From contig NZ_KL370891.1 in NCBI RefSeq assembly GCF_000702325.1, forward strand, positions 580,917 through 644,916: a DNA stretch of 64,000 bases, given 5' to 3'. A program made the translations under genes and the position numbers. Origin of the DNA: Thiomicrorhabdus sp. Milos-T2 (GTDB lineage: Bacteria; Pseudomonadota; Gammaproteobacteria; Thiomicrospirales; Thiomicrospiraceae). Positions 37,665-46,721 of the stretch are shown here, piece by piece (position 1 is the stretch's first letter; every line of letters starts with the position of its first letter). The notes beneath the pieces are model-generated. The model had not been told where the DNA came from. It did not search any database and saw only the letters and a program-made list of their open reading frames with translations.

Positions 37665-38955
37665 GGTCTGCCTTATTACTTTTAAGGGGTGAGTGAACAG
37701 AAAGCTTGACGGTTTCAATGGCGTTGGTAGAGGTTTCCATGACTTCAAGAACGTAATGATCGATCTTAATACAGGTGCCAGGAGAAGGGAGTTCTTCAAG
37801 TACTTCCTGAATTAACCCATTAAGCGTTTTAGGCCCATCTGTAGGAAGGTTTAACTTATAGCCTTTATTTAAATCACGAATAAATTCAGAGGCATCTATG
37901 GTCATACTTCCATCGTCATGCAGTGCAATAGTGTCTTCAACCTGTTTTGTTTTTGAGTCAGTTGAGAGTTTACCTACAATCTCTTCCAACAAATCTTCCA
38001 TGGTTAACAGGCCTTGTAAGTCACCATATTCATCAACAATAAGAGCCATACGTCGTTTATGAGAGTTAAATTTAGCTAATTGAACATTTAATGAGGTGGT
38101 TTCAGGCACAAAATAAGCTGGGCGGATCATTTTAATAATATCTTTTAAGGTGACTTCAGCGCGCATTAATACTGGTAAAGCACGGCGCAGGTTTAAGATA
38201 CCAATTAAATCTTCATCTAAAGAACCTCGGTAAATCGGTACACGTGTATAAGGTGATTTTTGAATGGCTTTTAAAATATGTTCAATGGGCTGGTCTACAT
38301 CTACTGCATACATATCTTGTTTAGGAATCATGACATCTTCTACAGTCACATTTTCCAGCTCAAGAACACTAGATAACATTGAACGATATTGTTCAGGAAG
38401 CTGGCTGGTCCCTTCAAAGATTAACGTCTGCAGTTCTTCATGGCTTAATGCATGTGCATCATCTGCATTTTTAAGGTTAATTCTAAATATGCGTAAAAAA
38501 CCATTAGCAAAAAAGTTAACCAGCCAAACGATTGGCGATAAGAGTTTTAATAGTGGGGTTAAAACATAAGCGGCAGGGTAAGCAATTTTTTCTGGATAGA
38601 GTGCCGCTAAAGTTTTGGGTGCTACTTCTGCAAAGACTAAAACCACCATGGTTAGTAAACCTGCGGCTATCGCAATACCGGCCTCACCAATAAGTTTCAT
38701 GGCAATGATCGTGGCAATAGAAGAGGCAAAGATATTGACAAAGTTATTACCCAATAAGATAACACCCAGTAAGCGATCTGGAGTTTCTAGTAGTTTTTGA
38801 GCAAGCTTTGCGCCTTTGTGACCAGATTTAACTTGGTGCTTTAGACGATAACGATTGAGCGCCATCATACTGGTTTCAGAGCTAGAAAATAGAGCAGATA
38901 GAATGATAAGTAAAGCTAAAATCCCAAATAGGATTGAAATGTCTAGAGAATTCAA
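37657..38955 (-). CDS. CorB/CorC-type hemolysin-family transporter (DUF21-CBS-CorC_HlyC)
   Basis: The 432-aa protein has three to four N-terminal helices in a DUF21/CNNM domain (about 5-180), a CBS pair (about 205-325, DVMIPKQDMYAVD ... RMALIVDEYGDLQGLLTMEDLLEEIVG) and a C-terminal CorC_HlyC domain. Family members support Mg2+ or Co2+ efflux. It sits in the conserved order corB(yfjD)-ypjD-ffh, with ffh in opposite orientation here, as in E. coli. Confidence 0.92.
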   Translation of the reverse strand: MNSLDISILFGILALLIILSALFSSSETSMMALNRYRLKHQVKSGHKGAKLAQKLLETPDRLLGVILLGNNFVNIFASSIATIIAMKLIGEAGIAIAAGLLTMVVLVFAEVAPKTLAALYPEKIAYPAAYVLTPLLKLLSPIVWLVNFFANGFLRIFRINLKNADDAHALSHEELQTLIFEGTSQLPEQYRSMLSSVLELENVTVEDVMIPKQDMYAVDVDQPIEHILKAIQKSPYTRVPIYRGSLDEDLIGILNLRRALPVLMRAEVTLKDIIKMIRPAYFVPETTSLNVQLAKFNSHKRRMALIVDEYGDLQGLLTMEDLLEEIVGKLSTDSKTKQVEDTIALHDDGSMTIDASEFIRDLNKGYKLNLPTDGPKTLNGLIQEVLEELPSPGTCIKIDHYVLEVMETSTNAIETVKLSVHSPLKSNKADHD

Positions 38956-39034
38956 TGTCTTTCTAATCGGTTATGAATGAGAGGGAATTATACCTTTTCA
39001 TTGCTATTGAAAAAAGCAAAGAATGCAAAGCTAA

Positions 39035-39835
39035 CTAATGGATTATAAATTGAAGAATAAAAGCCGTTCCGATATAGCTCAAAATCAATAGAAAGTACGC
39101 CCAAATGGTAAAGCGGGCGGCGGTTTGGCCGCGCCATCCATATTTAGCGTGACCAAATAAGAATAAGCCATAAACCAGCCAAGCTAATATTGCAAAAAAC
39201 GTTTTGTGAATTAGGTGTTGCTCAAATAAGTTCTCTACAAAAAAGGCGCCGCTAATTAGTGCAAACGTTAAAAAGATAAAACCTGTTTTAACAAACTGTA
39301 AAAGTGTGCTTTCCATTACTTGTAGAGGAGGCAGCGCTTTCATTAATTTAGTTAAACGTTTGGCTTTAAAGTTGCGCTCTTGCACACCATATAAAATCGC
39401 TTGAGCAGTGGCAATTCCCATAATACTATAAGCGGCAACGGACATTAATATATGACTACCTAATTCTATCGGTAGTAGCATTTTGGAATTGATAGCCAAA
39501 GGTAACAAAGTGGTAAATGCGGCCAAAGGGTATATAAAAATTCCTAGTGTTTCAGTTGGCTTGTTTAGATGCGTAACTAATAGAATAGCGGCACCTAAAA
39601 GAGCTACCAAAGAAAGGCCATTACCAATATTAAAAATAATATTAGAGTCTAACCAAAGTGAATGACTTAATGTGTAAGCGTGCAATAAAACGGCAACAAT
39701 TATAATCTTAATGATTTTAGGCCGAATATCCATTTGGGTTGGCGATTGAATTTTATTCCAAATAATAAAGCTGGCATAAAAGTAGAGAAGGCTAGCCAGT
39801 ACAGCAATAATTCCAGTTGATAACATTGATATCAA
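39035..39835 (-). CDS. YpjD-like cytochrome c assembly family membrane protein
   Basis: A 266-aa integral membrane protein with about eight helices and the CcmC/CcsA family HAY motif region (LGSHILMSVAAYSIMGIATAQAILYGVQE), plus GAFFVENLFEQHLIHKTFFAILAWLVYGLFLFGH. It resembles YpjD/HemX more than true haem-lyase CcsA. Its position between the corB-like gene and ffh matches E. coli ypjD. Function is not established. Confidence 0.88.
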   Translation of the reverse strand: MISMLSTGIIAVLASLLYFYASFIIWNKIQSPTQMDIRPKIIKIIIVAVLLHAYTLSHSLWLDSNIIFNIGNGLSLVALLGAAILLVTHLNKPTETLGIFIYPLAAFTTLLPLAINSKMLLPIELGSHILMSVAAYSIMGIATAQAILYGVQERNFKAKRLTKLMKALPPLQVMESTLLQFVKTGFIFLTFALISGAFFVENLFEQHLIHKTFFAILAWLVYGLFLFGHAKYGWRGQTAARFTIWAYFLLILSYIGTAFILQFIIH

Positions 39836-39874
39836 ACCCTAACGTTAGTCATAATCATAAGTAGTAAATCTAAA

Positions 39875-40033
39875 GAGACCTTAGCACGAGAGTATGCGCG
39901 AGTAAAAATGGTTAAAATTCACCTGATTTTTGTTGAAAAACTTGCGAATAGCTAGCTATTCACTGCGTTTTCCGCCGCAATCAGGCAAATTTCCCCTCAT
40001 TTTTCTTTCGCACCTATCTCGTGCAAAGGTCTC
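39875..40033 (+). mobile_element. 159-bp MITE-like element, copy B
   Basis: Full-length, one mismatch in the left tip (GAGACCTTAGCACGAGA). The flanks (CTAAA and TAATA) do not form a clean target duplication, unlike the other three copies, which suggests mutation or recombination. Same orientation as copies A and D and opposite to the nearby copy C. Confidence 0.88.
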
Positions 40034-40336
40034 TAATAAACAATTATTGTAACTCACAGCAAGGATATAGCACGCTTCTTTTAACGCTTAATTTATACGA
40101 ATTATGATTTAAAAGATTGATTTAACTTCTACCAGGCCTGGTAGAAGTTGTTTTATGTAATTGAAAATTCAATTAATAAGAAGTTATAGCAAGTTTTATG
40201 GCAAGTTCTTTAGAAAAATTAAAGGGTGATTCACCATGTAACCTTCGTGTAATCAGCGTATTCAAAAATCTCACAATATTCAAACCTATTTACGTTTTAG
40301 TATTTCCGGTATAATGACGAGATTCAATTTTAAGTT
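40034..40336. other. Spacer between MITE copies B and C, probable ffh promoter
   Basis: This 303-bp stretch is bounded by two MITEs in inverted orientation. It holds the 26-bp repeat palindrome at 40124-40149 and a TATAAT box at 40310-40315 with only a poor -35 (TTTACG, 15-bp spacing). No reading frame is convincing. The promoter for ffh probably lies here, upstream of copy C. Confidence 0.5.
40124..40149. repeat. Extended palindrome around ACCAGGCCTGGT (upstream of ffh)
   Basis: Perfect 26-bp dyad, core 40131-40142, between two MITE copies. Here both neighbouring genes point away (divergent), so it cannot be a terminator of either. Confidence 0.92.
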
Positions 40337-40495
40337 GAGACCTTTGCACGAGATAGGTGCGAAAGAAAAATGAGGTAAAATTTGCCTGATTGCGGCGGAA
40401 AACGTAGGGAATAGCTAGCTATTCGCAAGTTTTTCAACAAAAATCAGGTGAATTTTAACCATTTTTACTCGTACATACTCTCGTGCAAAGGTCTC
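40337..40495 (-). mobile_element. 159-bp MITE-like element, copy C (in the ffh leader)
   Basis: Full-length copy in reverse orientation with perfect 17-bp terminal repeats and a 5-bp target duplication AAGTT (40332-40336 and 40496-40500). It ends 91 nt before the ffh ATG and so probably lies within the ffh 5' leader. Confidence 0.9.
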
Positions 40496-40586
40496 AAGTT
40501 AGTTTAATTACTGTTAAATAAGTTACTGTTAATTAAGTTCTAGTGGCTTGTAGTGGCAAAGTATTTCAGTCTGTTCAGGAGTTTTC

Positions 40587-41972
40587 ATGTTTGACAATTT
40601 ATCGGACCGTTTAAATAAAACCTTTAAAGCTATCCGTGGCCAAGGGCGTTTAACGGAATCAAATATTAAAGATGCTTTAAGAGACGTACGTCGTGCTTTA
40701 TTAGAGGCGGATGTTGCATTACCGGTTGTCAAAAACTTTATTGCTCAAGTTCAAGAGCGTGCAATAGGTCAAGAGGTTTCTTCAAGTTTAAATCCTGGTC
40801 AAGCTTTTATTAAAGTGGTTCGTGAACAACTTGCTGATGTAATGGGAAAAGAAGCTGAACCCCTCAACTTTAATGTCGAACCGCCTGCGGTCATTATGGT
40901 GGCAGGTTTACAAGGTGCGGGAAAAACCACTTCTGTTGCTAAATTAGCTAAATGGCTAAAAGAGCGTGAAAAGAAAAAGGTTATGGTGGTTTCTGCAGAT
41001 GTTTATCGTCCTGCCGCCATTAAGCAGCTAGAAACTCTAGCTGAGCAAGTTGATGTGCTTTTCTTTCCATCATCAGCAGACCAAGATCCCATTACTATTG
41101 CAAAAAATGCTCATGCAGAAGCTAAAAAGCAATTTGCCGACGTATTAATCTTAGATACCGCCGGGCGTTTACACATTGATGACGAAATGATGCAAGAAGT
41201 GCAACAACTTCACAGCAGCATTAATCCATGTGAAACTCTATTTGTTGTAGATTCTATGACTGGTCAAGATGCCGCTAATACGGCTAAAGCCTTTAATGAT
41301 GCTTTACCGTTAAGTGGTGTGATATTGACAAAAACGGATGGTGATGCTCGAGGTGGTGCCGCGCTTTCGATTCGTGAAATTACTGGTAAGCCAATCAAGT
41401 TTATTGGTGCAGGTGAAAAGACGGATGCATTAGAACCATTTCACCCTGACCGAATGGCGGGTCGTATTTTGGGTATGGGCGATGTATTAAGCTTAATTGA
41501 AGAAGCTGAAGCCAAGATTGACCATAAGAAAGCGGAAAAGTTCGCTAAAAAAGTTCAAAAATCGGGAGCGTTTGATTTAGAAGATTTTTTAGAGCAGCTT
41601 CAGCAGATTAACAATATGGGCGGGGTTGGAGGCCTGATGGGTAAACTTCCTGGTATGGGCCAATTAGCCGGTCAAGTTGATGAAGATGTGGCGGCTAAAG
41701 AGTTTAAGCGTTTAGAAGCGATTATTCATTCAATGACTCGTAAAGAAAGACAATTTCCTGCTGTAATTAAAGGTTCTCGTAAACGTCGTATTGCCAATGG
41801 GTCAGGTACCTCAGTTCAAGATGTTAATAAATTACTAAAACAATTTACCCAAATGCAAAAAATGATGAAAAAGATGAAAGGCGGCGGTATGAAAAATATG
41901 ATGCGCGGCTTAGCCGGTAAATTGCCACCGGGTATGGGTGGAATGGGTGGCCTGCCGCCAGGAATGCGTTAA
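40587..41972 (+). CDS. ffh: Signal recognition particle protein Ffh
   Basis: SRP GTPase that binds 4.5S RNA and signal sequences and delivers ribosomes to FtsY. The 461-aa protein has the N domain, G1 GLQGAGKTTS (about 106-115), DTAGRLHID, TKTDGDARGG, and the methionine-rich M domain ending in Gly/Met repeats (MKKMKGGGMKNMMRGL). GTTCAGGAG precedes ATG 40587. Followed by a strong terminator and then the rpsP operon, the common gammaproteobacterial order. Confidence 0.98.
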   Translation: MFDNLSDRLNKTFKAIRGQGRLTESNIKDALRDVRRALLEADVALPVVKNFIAQVQERAIGQEVSSSLNPGQAFIKVVREQLADVMGKEAEPLNFNVEPPAVIMVAGLQGAGKTTSVAKLAKWLKEREKKKVMVVSADVYRPAAIKQLETLAEQVDVLFFPSSADQDPITIAKNAHAEAKKQFADVLILDTAGRLHIDDEMMQEVQQLHSSINPCETLFVVDSMTGQDAANTAKAFNDALPLSGVILTKTDGDARGGAALSIREITGKPIKFIGAGEKTDALEPFHPDRMAGRILGMGDVLSLIEEAEAKIDHKKAEKFAKKVQKSGAFDLEDFLEQLQQINNMGGVGGLMGKLPGMGQLAGQVDEDVAAKEFKRLEAIIHSMTRKERQFPAVIKGSRKRRIANGSGTSVQDVNKLLKQFTQMQKMMKKMKGGGMKNMMRGLAGKLPPGMGGMGGLPPGMR

Positions 41973-42020
41973 TTCTTTAACAAAGTAAAAATTAGGTCTC
42001 TCTTGAGACCATAGATATTT

Positions 42021-42053
42021 AAAAAGCCATTGTTTAACGCAATGGCTTTTTTC
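42021..42053 (+). terminator. Terminator of ffh
   Basis: Twelve-bp stem AAAAAGCCATTG/CAATGGCTTTTT with a seven-base loop and T-run. Confidence 0.92.
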
Positions 42054-42118
42054 TTTTTACACTCTCTTAAGTTAGGTTTCAAATAGATGATTTTGTTAAA
42101 AATAATCTTGTTTATGGT

Positions 42119-42147
42119 TTGAATAAAAAACCAAACTTCTGTATAAT
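42119..42147 (+). promoter_or_regulatory. Sigma-70 promoter of the rpsP-rimM-trmD-rplS operon
   Basis: TTGAAT (42119-42124) and a perfect TATAAT (42142-42147) are separated by 17 bp, about 115 nt before rpsP. The leader downstream is GC-poor and could fold (AGAGATTTCTTAATAGAAG...GAGAAACCCTC-like pairings are weak). Confidence 0.82.
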
Positions 42148-42263
42148 CCCGCTTCTCGTTCATGTTTGGACGAAAATAGTAAAGAAATCAAAGAGATTTC
42201 TTAATAGAAGAAATTGTTGAAGAGGGTTTCTCTTCATCGCCTGATAAATATTTGGAGAATAAA

Positions 42264-42500
42264 ATGGTTGTAGTTCGTTTAGCCCGTGGTGGTTCTAAAA
42301 AGCGTCCTTTCTATAAAATGGTTGTAGCTGATCAACGTAATTCAGCAACAGGTCGTTTCATTGAGCAAGTAGGTTTCTATAATCCTATTGCACGTGGAAA
42401 TGAAGAAAAAATTCGTGTTGATCAGGCGAGAATTGATCACTGGGTAGCTCAAGGCGCTCAGGTTAGCCCTCGTGTTAAAAGCATCCTAAAAAACGCTTAA
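42264..42500 (+). CDS. rpsP: 30S ribosomal protein S16
   Basis: The 78-aa protein begins [23 protein letters not shown], the universal bS16 start. The frame is open from a TTG at 42252, but GGAG at 42255-42258 is the Shine-Dalgarno for ATG 42264, so that start is used. First gene of the conserved rpsP-rimM-trmD-rplS operon. Confidence 0.98.
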   Translation: MVVVRLARGGSKKRPFYKMVVADQRNSATGRFIEQVGFYNPIARGNEEKIRVDQARIDHWVAQGAQVSPRVKSILKNA

Positions 42501-42533
42501 TCATTTATTAACCGACAAGTAAGGCTTTAAACA

Positions 42534-43055
42534 ATGTCTGCAGATAAATTAATTGTCGGTTCGATTAACGGTATTTTTGGTGTAAATGGGTGGGTAAAGA
42601 TTTTTTCTCATACCGACCCACGCGAAAATATTCTAAGTTATTCGCCTTGGTGGATTAAATGCAAAGGCGAATGGCGACAAGTTAGTATTACTGACTCAAA
42701 AGTTCAGCAAGGTGGAAAAACCTTGGTGGCCAAGTTAGATAAAGTAGATGACCGAGACGTTGCCCGAGAATTTATGGGGTGTGAAATTGCGATTGAAGAA
42801 TCGCAGTTAAAAAACCGCAAAGATTCACTTTATTGGATTGATTTAATTGGTAGTCAGGTGTTGTTGGAAGATGGCACCGTGATTGGTAAGGTTAAAGATT
42901 TGATAGAAACTGGCGTGCATGATGTTTTACGTGTAACGGGTGAGCATGAAGAATTGATTCCATTTGTCATGGATCAATTCATATTAAGTGTTGATACCGA
43001 CAAAAAACAGATTGTGGTTGACTGGGAATTGGAAGAGCCAGAAAGTGAGATTTGA
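42534..43055 (+). CDS. rimM: Ribosome maturation factor RimM
   Basis: Assists 30S head assembly around S19. The 173-aa product has the N-terminal beta-barrel with [26 protein letters not shown] and a C-terminal PRC-barrel with [23 protein letters not shown] and EELIPFV. It lies 33 nt after rpsP and overlaps the trmD GTG start by 11 nt. Confidence 0.97.
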   Translation: MSADKLIVGSINGIFGVNGWVKIFSHTDPRENILSYSPWWIKCKGEWRQVSITDSKVQQGGKTLVAKLDKVDDRDVAREFMGCEIAIEESQLKNRKDSLYWIDLIGSQVLLEDGTVIGKVKDLIETGVHDVLRVTGEHEELIPFVMDQFILSVDTDKKQIVVDWELEEPESEI

Positions 43056-43746
43056 TGTCATTACCTTGTTTCCTGAAATGTTTAAGGCATTAACGGAATC
43101 AGGTGTAACTCGTCGAGCAAATCAATCTGGTCTCTATCAGCTTAATACCTGGAACCCTCGTCAATTTACTTTAGATAAACACAAAACGGTTGATGATCGT
43201 CCATATGGGGGCGGGCCAGGAATGGTCATGATGTATCAGCCGTTAAAAGATACGCTGACCGCTATTGAACAGGCGTGTAAGAGTGAAAATGATGATAAAC
43301 CGCATGTGGTTTATTTATCCCCGCAAGGGCAGCCGCTTACACAGCAAAAAGTAGCAGAGTTAACTCAATATAAAAATTTAACCTTGCTTTGTGGACGCTA
43401 TGAAGGCGTTGATGAGCGATTGATTGAATCGTCTATTGATGAAGAAATCAGTATCGGTGATTTTGTAGTGAGTGGGGGTGAACTCCCTGCAATGATGTTG
43501 ATGGATGCCGTTGTAAGACTTATTCCTGGTGCATTAGGGCATAACCAGTCAGCAGAACAAGATTCTTTTTCCGACGGATTGTTAGATTGTCCGCATTACA
43601 CTCGACCTGAAGAGGTGGATGGAATGACGGTTCCTTCTGTTTTACTAGAAGGCAATCACGCTAAAATTGATGCTTGGCGACAAGCGCAAAAATTAGCCAG
43701 AACACAAAAGCGTCGGCCAGATTTACTTTCTGGAACAAACAAGTAA
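43045..43746 (+). CDS. trmD: tRNA (guanine37-N1)-methyltransferase
   Basis: Methylates G37 next to the anticodon to prevent +1 frameshifting. From the GTG at 43045 the protein is 233 aa and starts [16 protein letters not shown], the family N-terminus; the open frame further upstream is shadow within rimM. SPOUT knot motifs are seen in [25 protein letters not shown] and [17 protein letters not shown], with [13 protein letters not shown] earlier. Overlap with rimM suggests coupled translation. Confidence 0.97.
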   Translation: MRFDVITLFPEMFKALTESGVTRRANQSGLYQLNTWNPRQFTLDKHKTVDDRPYGGGPGMVMMYQPLKDTLTAIEQACKSENDDKPHVVYLSPQGQPLTQQKVAELTQYKNLTLLCGRYEGVDERLIESSIDEEISIGDFVVSGGELPAMMLMDAVVRLIPGALGHNQSAEQDSFSDGLLDCPHYTRPEEVDGMTVPSVLLEGNHAKIDAWRQAQKLARTQKRRPDLLSGTNK

Positions 43747-43839
43747 AAATTCGGATTCAACCTCTGGCTAATGAATTTAGTTATTGTTGGATAAAATAAA
43801 ATTCAGAAAGAAAACTTTCTGATTTGGAGTAGTTTTAAA

Positions 43840-44187
43840 ATGAAAAACGATATTATTCAGCGCATTGAATCAGAGCAAATGACTAAGGAAGTTCCTGAGT
43901 TTGCTCCTGGTGATACAGTAGTAGTTCAAGTTAAGGTTGTAGAAGGTAAAAACGAGCGTCTTCAGGCATATGAAGGTGTAGTTATTGCTAAGAAAAACCG
44001 TGGTATTAACTCTAACTTTATAGTGCGTAAAATCTCACACGGTGTTGGTGTAGAGCGTACTTTCCAAACTTATAGCCCATTAGTTGACAGCATTGAAGTT
44101 AAACGTAAAGGTGCTGTACGTCGCGCTAAACTATACTATCTACGTGATCTATCTGGTAAAGCAGCACGTATCAAAGAAAAAGTATAA
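43840..44187 (+). CDS. rplS: 50S ribosomal protein L19
   Basis: The 115-aa bL19 protein shows [40 protein letters not shown] and the C-terminal [29 protein letters not shown] precedes the ATG. Last gene of the rpsP operon; a strong terminator follows after about 57 nt. Confidence 0.98.
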   Translation: MKNDIIQRIESEQMTKEVPEFAPGDTVVVQVKVVEGKNERLQAYEGVVIAKKNRGINSNFIVRKISHGVGVERTFQTYSPLVDSIEVKRKGAVRRAKLYYLRDLSGKAARIKEKV

Positions 44188-44244
44188 TAAAGAAGTGTAG
44201 TCGCTTAGAAGTTTTACTTCGAAAGCGCTTCTCGCTTCTTGTAT

Positions 44245-44286
44245 AAAACGCCTCGTAATCTTTTGATTACGGGGCGTTTTTGTTTT
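44245..44286 (+). terminator. Terminator of the rpsP-rplS operon
   Basis: Sixteen-base arms AAAACGCCTCGTAATC / GATTACGGGGCGTTTT with a TTTT loop, followed by TGTTTTT. One T-G wobble pair. Confidence 0.93.
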
Positions 44287-44375
44287 TATCTCTATTTATT
44301 CTCATGCAGAATTTTCTCAATAGGGTTAATGAATAATCTGGCAAGCATTCACACCTCTCCGCTATACTATCGAAC

Positions 44376-45299
44376 ATGGCAAAAGCAATAAAATCTAAAA
44401 AGACATTTCTACACCATCCTAAAGTCACTGAGTTTCTTAGTTATTTGCAACTAACTGAAGGGCTAAGTGCAAATACACTGTCCGCTTATCAGCGAGACTT
44501 AAAACTCTACCAGGCCTGGTTAAAAGATATTTGCAATCAAACTATTGAAGGTATTTCTGCTGAAGGTATTGAAAGTTTTATGTTGTTTCTTCAAGAGGAT
44601 GGCCGTAAAGAAAAATCTAATGCCAGATTGTTATCAACCTTAAAGCGTTTTTATCAATGGGGAGCAAGTAATGAGTTTTTTGATGCTGACCCAACCGCAC
44701 TTGTTAGGGCTCCAAAGCTTCCAAAGAGTATCCCAAAGGTCATTACAGAAGCTCAGGTTGAGGCTTTGCTTTATTCTCCTGATGAGTACACACCTTTAGG
44801 AATAAGAGATAGGGCAATTTTAGAACTGATGTATGCGAGTGGTTTACGTGTTTCAGAGGTGGTTGAATTGCCTTTTGAGCAACTTAATTTATCAGCAGGC
44901 CTGGTTCAAGTCACAGGTAAAGGGAGCAAAGAACGTATTGTTCCTTTAGGAGAGTTAGCAATAGAGTGGCTTGAGAAATATATAAAGGAATCTCGTCCAG
45001 TTTTAACGAAAAATAAATGGGTTAATACCTTGTTTATTTCAAGAATTGGTCGCCCTATGACACGCCAAACCTTATGGCATAGAATTAAAAATTTGGCCTT
45101 TGATGCAGGTATACATGTCAATCTGTCTCCGCATACATTACGCCATGCTTTTGCAACACATCTAATTAATCATGGGGCGGACTTAAGAACCGTTCAGTTG
45201 TTATTAGGGCATAGTGATTTATCAACTACTCAAATTTATACTCATGTTGCTAAAGAGCGTCTACATAAACTCCATCAACAGCATCACCCTCGCGGTTAA
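44376..45299 (+). CDS. xerD: Site-specific tyrosine recombinase XerD
   Basis: With XerC it resolves chromosome dimers at dif. The 307-aa protein has the SAM-like N-terminal domain and the catalytic residues Arg in YASGLRVSEV, Lys in TGKGSKERIVPLG, HTLRHAFATH (His-x-x-Arg), and the final GHSDLSTTQIYTHV with the nucleophilic Tyr. XerD is chosen over XerC because dsbC follows, as in other gammaproteobacteria. Two palindrome copies lie in the gene: a full one at 44509-44520 (YQAWLK) and a core at 44896-44903 (SAGLVQ). Confidence 0.92.
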   Translation: MAKAIKSKKTFLHHPKVTEFLSYLQLTEGLSANTLSAYQRDLKLYQAWLKDICNQTIEGISAEGIESFMLFLQEDGRKEKSNARLLSTLKRFYQWGASNEFFDADPTALVRAPKLPKSIPKVITEAQVEALLYSPDEYTPLGIRDRAILELMYASGLRVSEVVELPFEQLNLSAGLVQVTGKGSKERIVPLGELAIEWLEKYIKESRPVLTKNKWVNTLFISRIGRPMTRQTLWHRIKNLAFDAGIHVNLSPHTLRHAFATHLINHGADLRTVQLLLGHSDLSTTQIYTHVAKERLHKLHQQHHPRG

Positions 45300-45433
45300 T
45301 TAATAATTTTTGTCATGTTTGAGTCAGGCTTATTTGGCTTTATTTACTTTTATTTAGGTATGATAGAACCCATTAAAATCCATTAAGAAAAACTAAGAGA
45401 CCTTTGTGAAGGTTATAATCATAGTAATTAAGA
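45300..45433. other. Spacer with a MITE end fragment
   Basis: Between xerD and MITE copy D. Contains an isolated AAGAGACCTTTGTGAAGGT (about 45395-45413) that resembles one MITE tip, perhaps left by an earlier insertion. No gene or terminator hairpin is obvious. Confidence 0.5.
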
Positions 45434-45592
45434 GAGACCTTTGCACGAGAGTATGCACGAGTAAAAATGGTTAAAATTCACCCGATTTTTGTTGAAAACC
45501 TAGCGAATAGCTAGCTATTCCCTGCGTTTTCCGTCGCAATCAGGCAAATTTTACCTCATTTTTCTTTCGCACCTATCTCGTGCAAAGGTCTC
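45434..45592 (+). mobile_element. 159-bp MITE-like element, copy D (upstream of dsbC)
   Basis: Full-length, perfect 17-bp terminal repeats, and a 5-bp target duplication TAAGA (45429-45433 and 45593-45597). It ends 27 nt before the dsbC ATG, so it supplies most of the dsbC upstream region. Confidence 0.9.
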
Positions 45593-45619
45593 TAAGAATA
45601 GCAATAAAGGCTTTAATCA

Positions 45620-46369
45620 ATGTTTAAATCGATAAAAAACAGAAACTTATTAGGTTTGGTAACAGGTACCGTTCTATTGTGTGCCTCTACAGTTAGTTTT
45701 GCGACTGATGAGTCGAGTGCAATCCTAAAACGTTTACAAACTATTGTTCCTGGAGATGTAAAAGAGGCAACCATTACAGAGACTTCTGTGCAGGGTATCT
45801 ATCAGGTAAAAGTGGGATTGACAGTTGTTTATATGTCAAAAGATGGTAAGTATCTATTAAATGGCAATATGATTGACTTAGATTCGGGTAAAAATTTAAC
45901 CAAAGTAGCGGTTGCTAAAGCTCGAAAAACGGCTTTAGATGGTATTGATGAAAGTTCGTTAATTATTTATCCTGCAAAACAGGGTAAAGATAAGGCTAAA
46001 CATACTATTACGGTATTTACCGATGTTGATTGTCCCTACTGCAAAAAATTTCATAAAGAAATTCCCGTTTTGAATGAAGCAGGGGTTAATGTTCGTTATA
46101 TTAGTTTTCCAAGAGCGGGAGTAGGGTCTCCTTCTTATTTTAAAGCGGTCTCAGTGTGGTGCGCTAAAAACCCACAAAAAGCAATGAGTGATGCGATGAA
46201 TGGTGCAGCGATTGATAAAACTCAATGTAAAAACCCTATTAATAAACATTTAGAATATGCACAAGAATTTGAGGTGAATGGTACTCCTAATATCCTTTTA
46301 GAAAACGGTACTTTGTTACCAGGTTACGTGCCTGCAAAAAAACTACTACAAGTGCTTAGTGACTCGTAA
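45620..46369 (+). CDS. dsbC: Thiol:disulfide interchange protein DsbC-like
   Basis: Periplasmic disulfide isomerase. The 249-aa product has a signal peptide (about 1-28, FATDES after it), an N-terminal dimerisation domain (about 32-90), and a thioredoxin-fold catalytic domain with redox site C138-P-Y-C141, a further disulfide pair (VWCAKNPQKA ... TQCKNP), and cis-proline in NGTPNILLENG. It follows xerD as in many gammaproteobacteria, interrupted by MITE copy D. Confidence 0.95.
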   Translation: MFKSIKNRNLLGLVTGTVLLCASTVSFATDESSAILKRLQTIVPGDVKEATITETSVQGIYQVKVGLTVVYMSKDGKYLLNGNMIDLDSGKNLTKVAVAKARKTALDGIDESSLIIYPAKQGKDKAKHTITVFTDVDCPYCKKFHKEIPVLNEAGVNVRYISFPRAGVGSPSYFKAVSVWCAKNPQKAMSDAMNGAAIDKTQCKNPINKHLEYAQEFEVNGTPNILLENGTLLPGYVPAKKLLQVLSDS

Positions 46370-46424
46370 ATTTATCGCTATAAAGGATGGGTATGCGTGT
46401 TTTATGATTGATTAAATAAATCTT

Positions 46425-46577
46425 TTAACCACGAAGACACGAAAGCACGAAGATTTCTAATATCTAATACCAACTTAAATTAACGAATAATCAAACTAAA
46501 CGTAATAAATTAGACCCTGTAAATTAATCGCTTTTATTTATTTTTTTATCTTCGTGCCTCTGTGTCGTCGTGGTTAA
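46425..46577. mobile_element. 153-bp inverted-repeat element of the TTAACCACGAAG type
   Basis: Begins TTAACCACGAAGACACGAAA and ends with an imperfect reverse complement (TGTGTCGTCGTGGTTAA), with further arm similarity (GCACGAAGAT / ATCTTCGTGC). No coding capacity. This end sequence is known to me as a widespread dispersed repeat motif in diverse bacteria; the match is from memory. Confidence 0.7.
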
Positions 46578-46641
46578 TTTTTACAATACTGGATAATCAA
46601 TCACAAAATATGGCTACCCTAAAGAACCAAAAAAAGAACCA

Positions 46642-46669
46642 AAAAAAGCCCTCAATTGAGGGCTTTTTT
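46642..46669. terminator. Bidirectional terminator between dsbC and the SH3 gene
   Basis: AAAAAAGCCCTC AATT GAGGGCTTTTTT-type perfect dyad with A- and T-runs, between two convergent genes. Confidence 0.92.
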
Positions 46670-46721
46670 GTAATGGTGTTATTTTGAGTGGTTAATGTGA
46701 GGCAATTGCAAAGGTCTCAAT

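Noticed and set aside
37665-37799. N-terminal extension of the suhB-like frame
   Set aside because: This stretch lies wholly inside the corC-like gene, has no family similarity, and ATG 37664 gives the normal IMPase length.
39875-40495. Composite transposon formed by MITE copies B and C
   Set aside because: The 303 bp between them encode nothing, and copy C has its own target duplication, so the two inserted independently.
42988-43044. ATG-initiated longer trmD
   Set aside because: The 19 extra residues are a shadow of rimM; GTG 43045 matches the family N-terminus.
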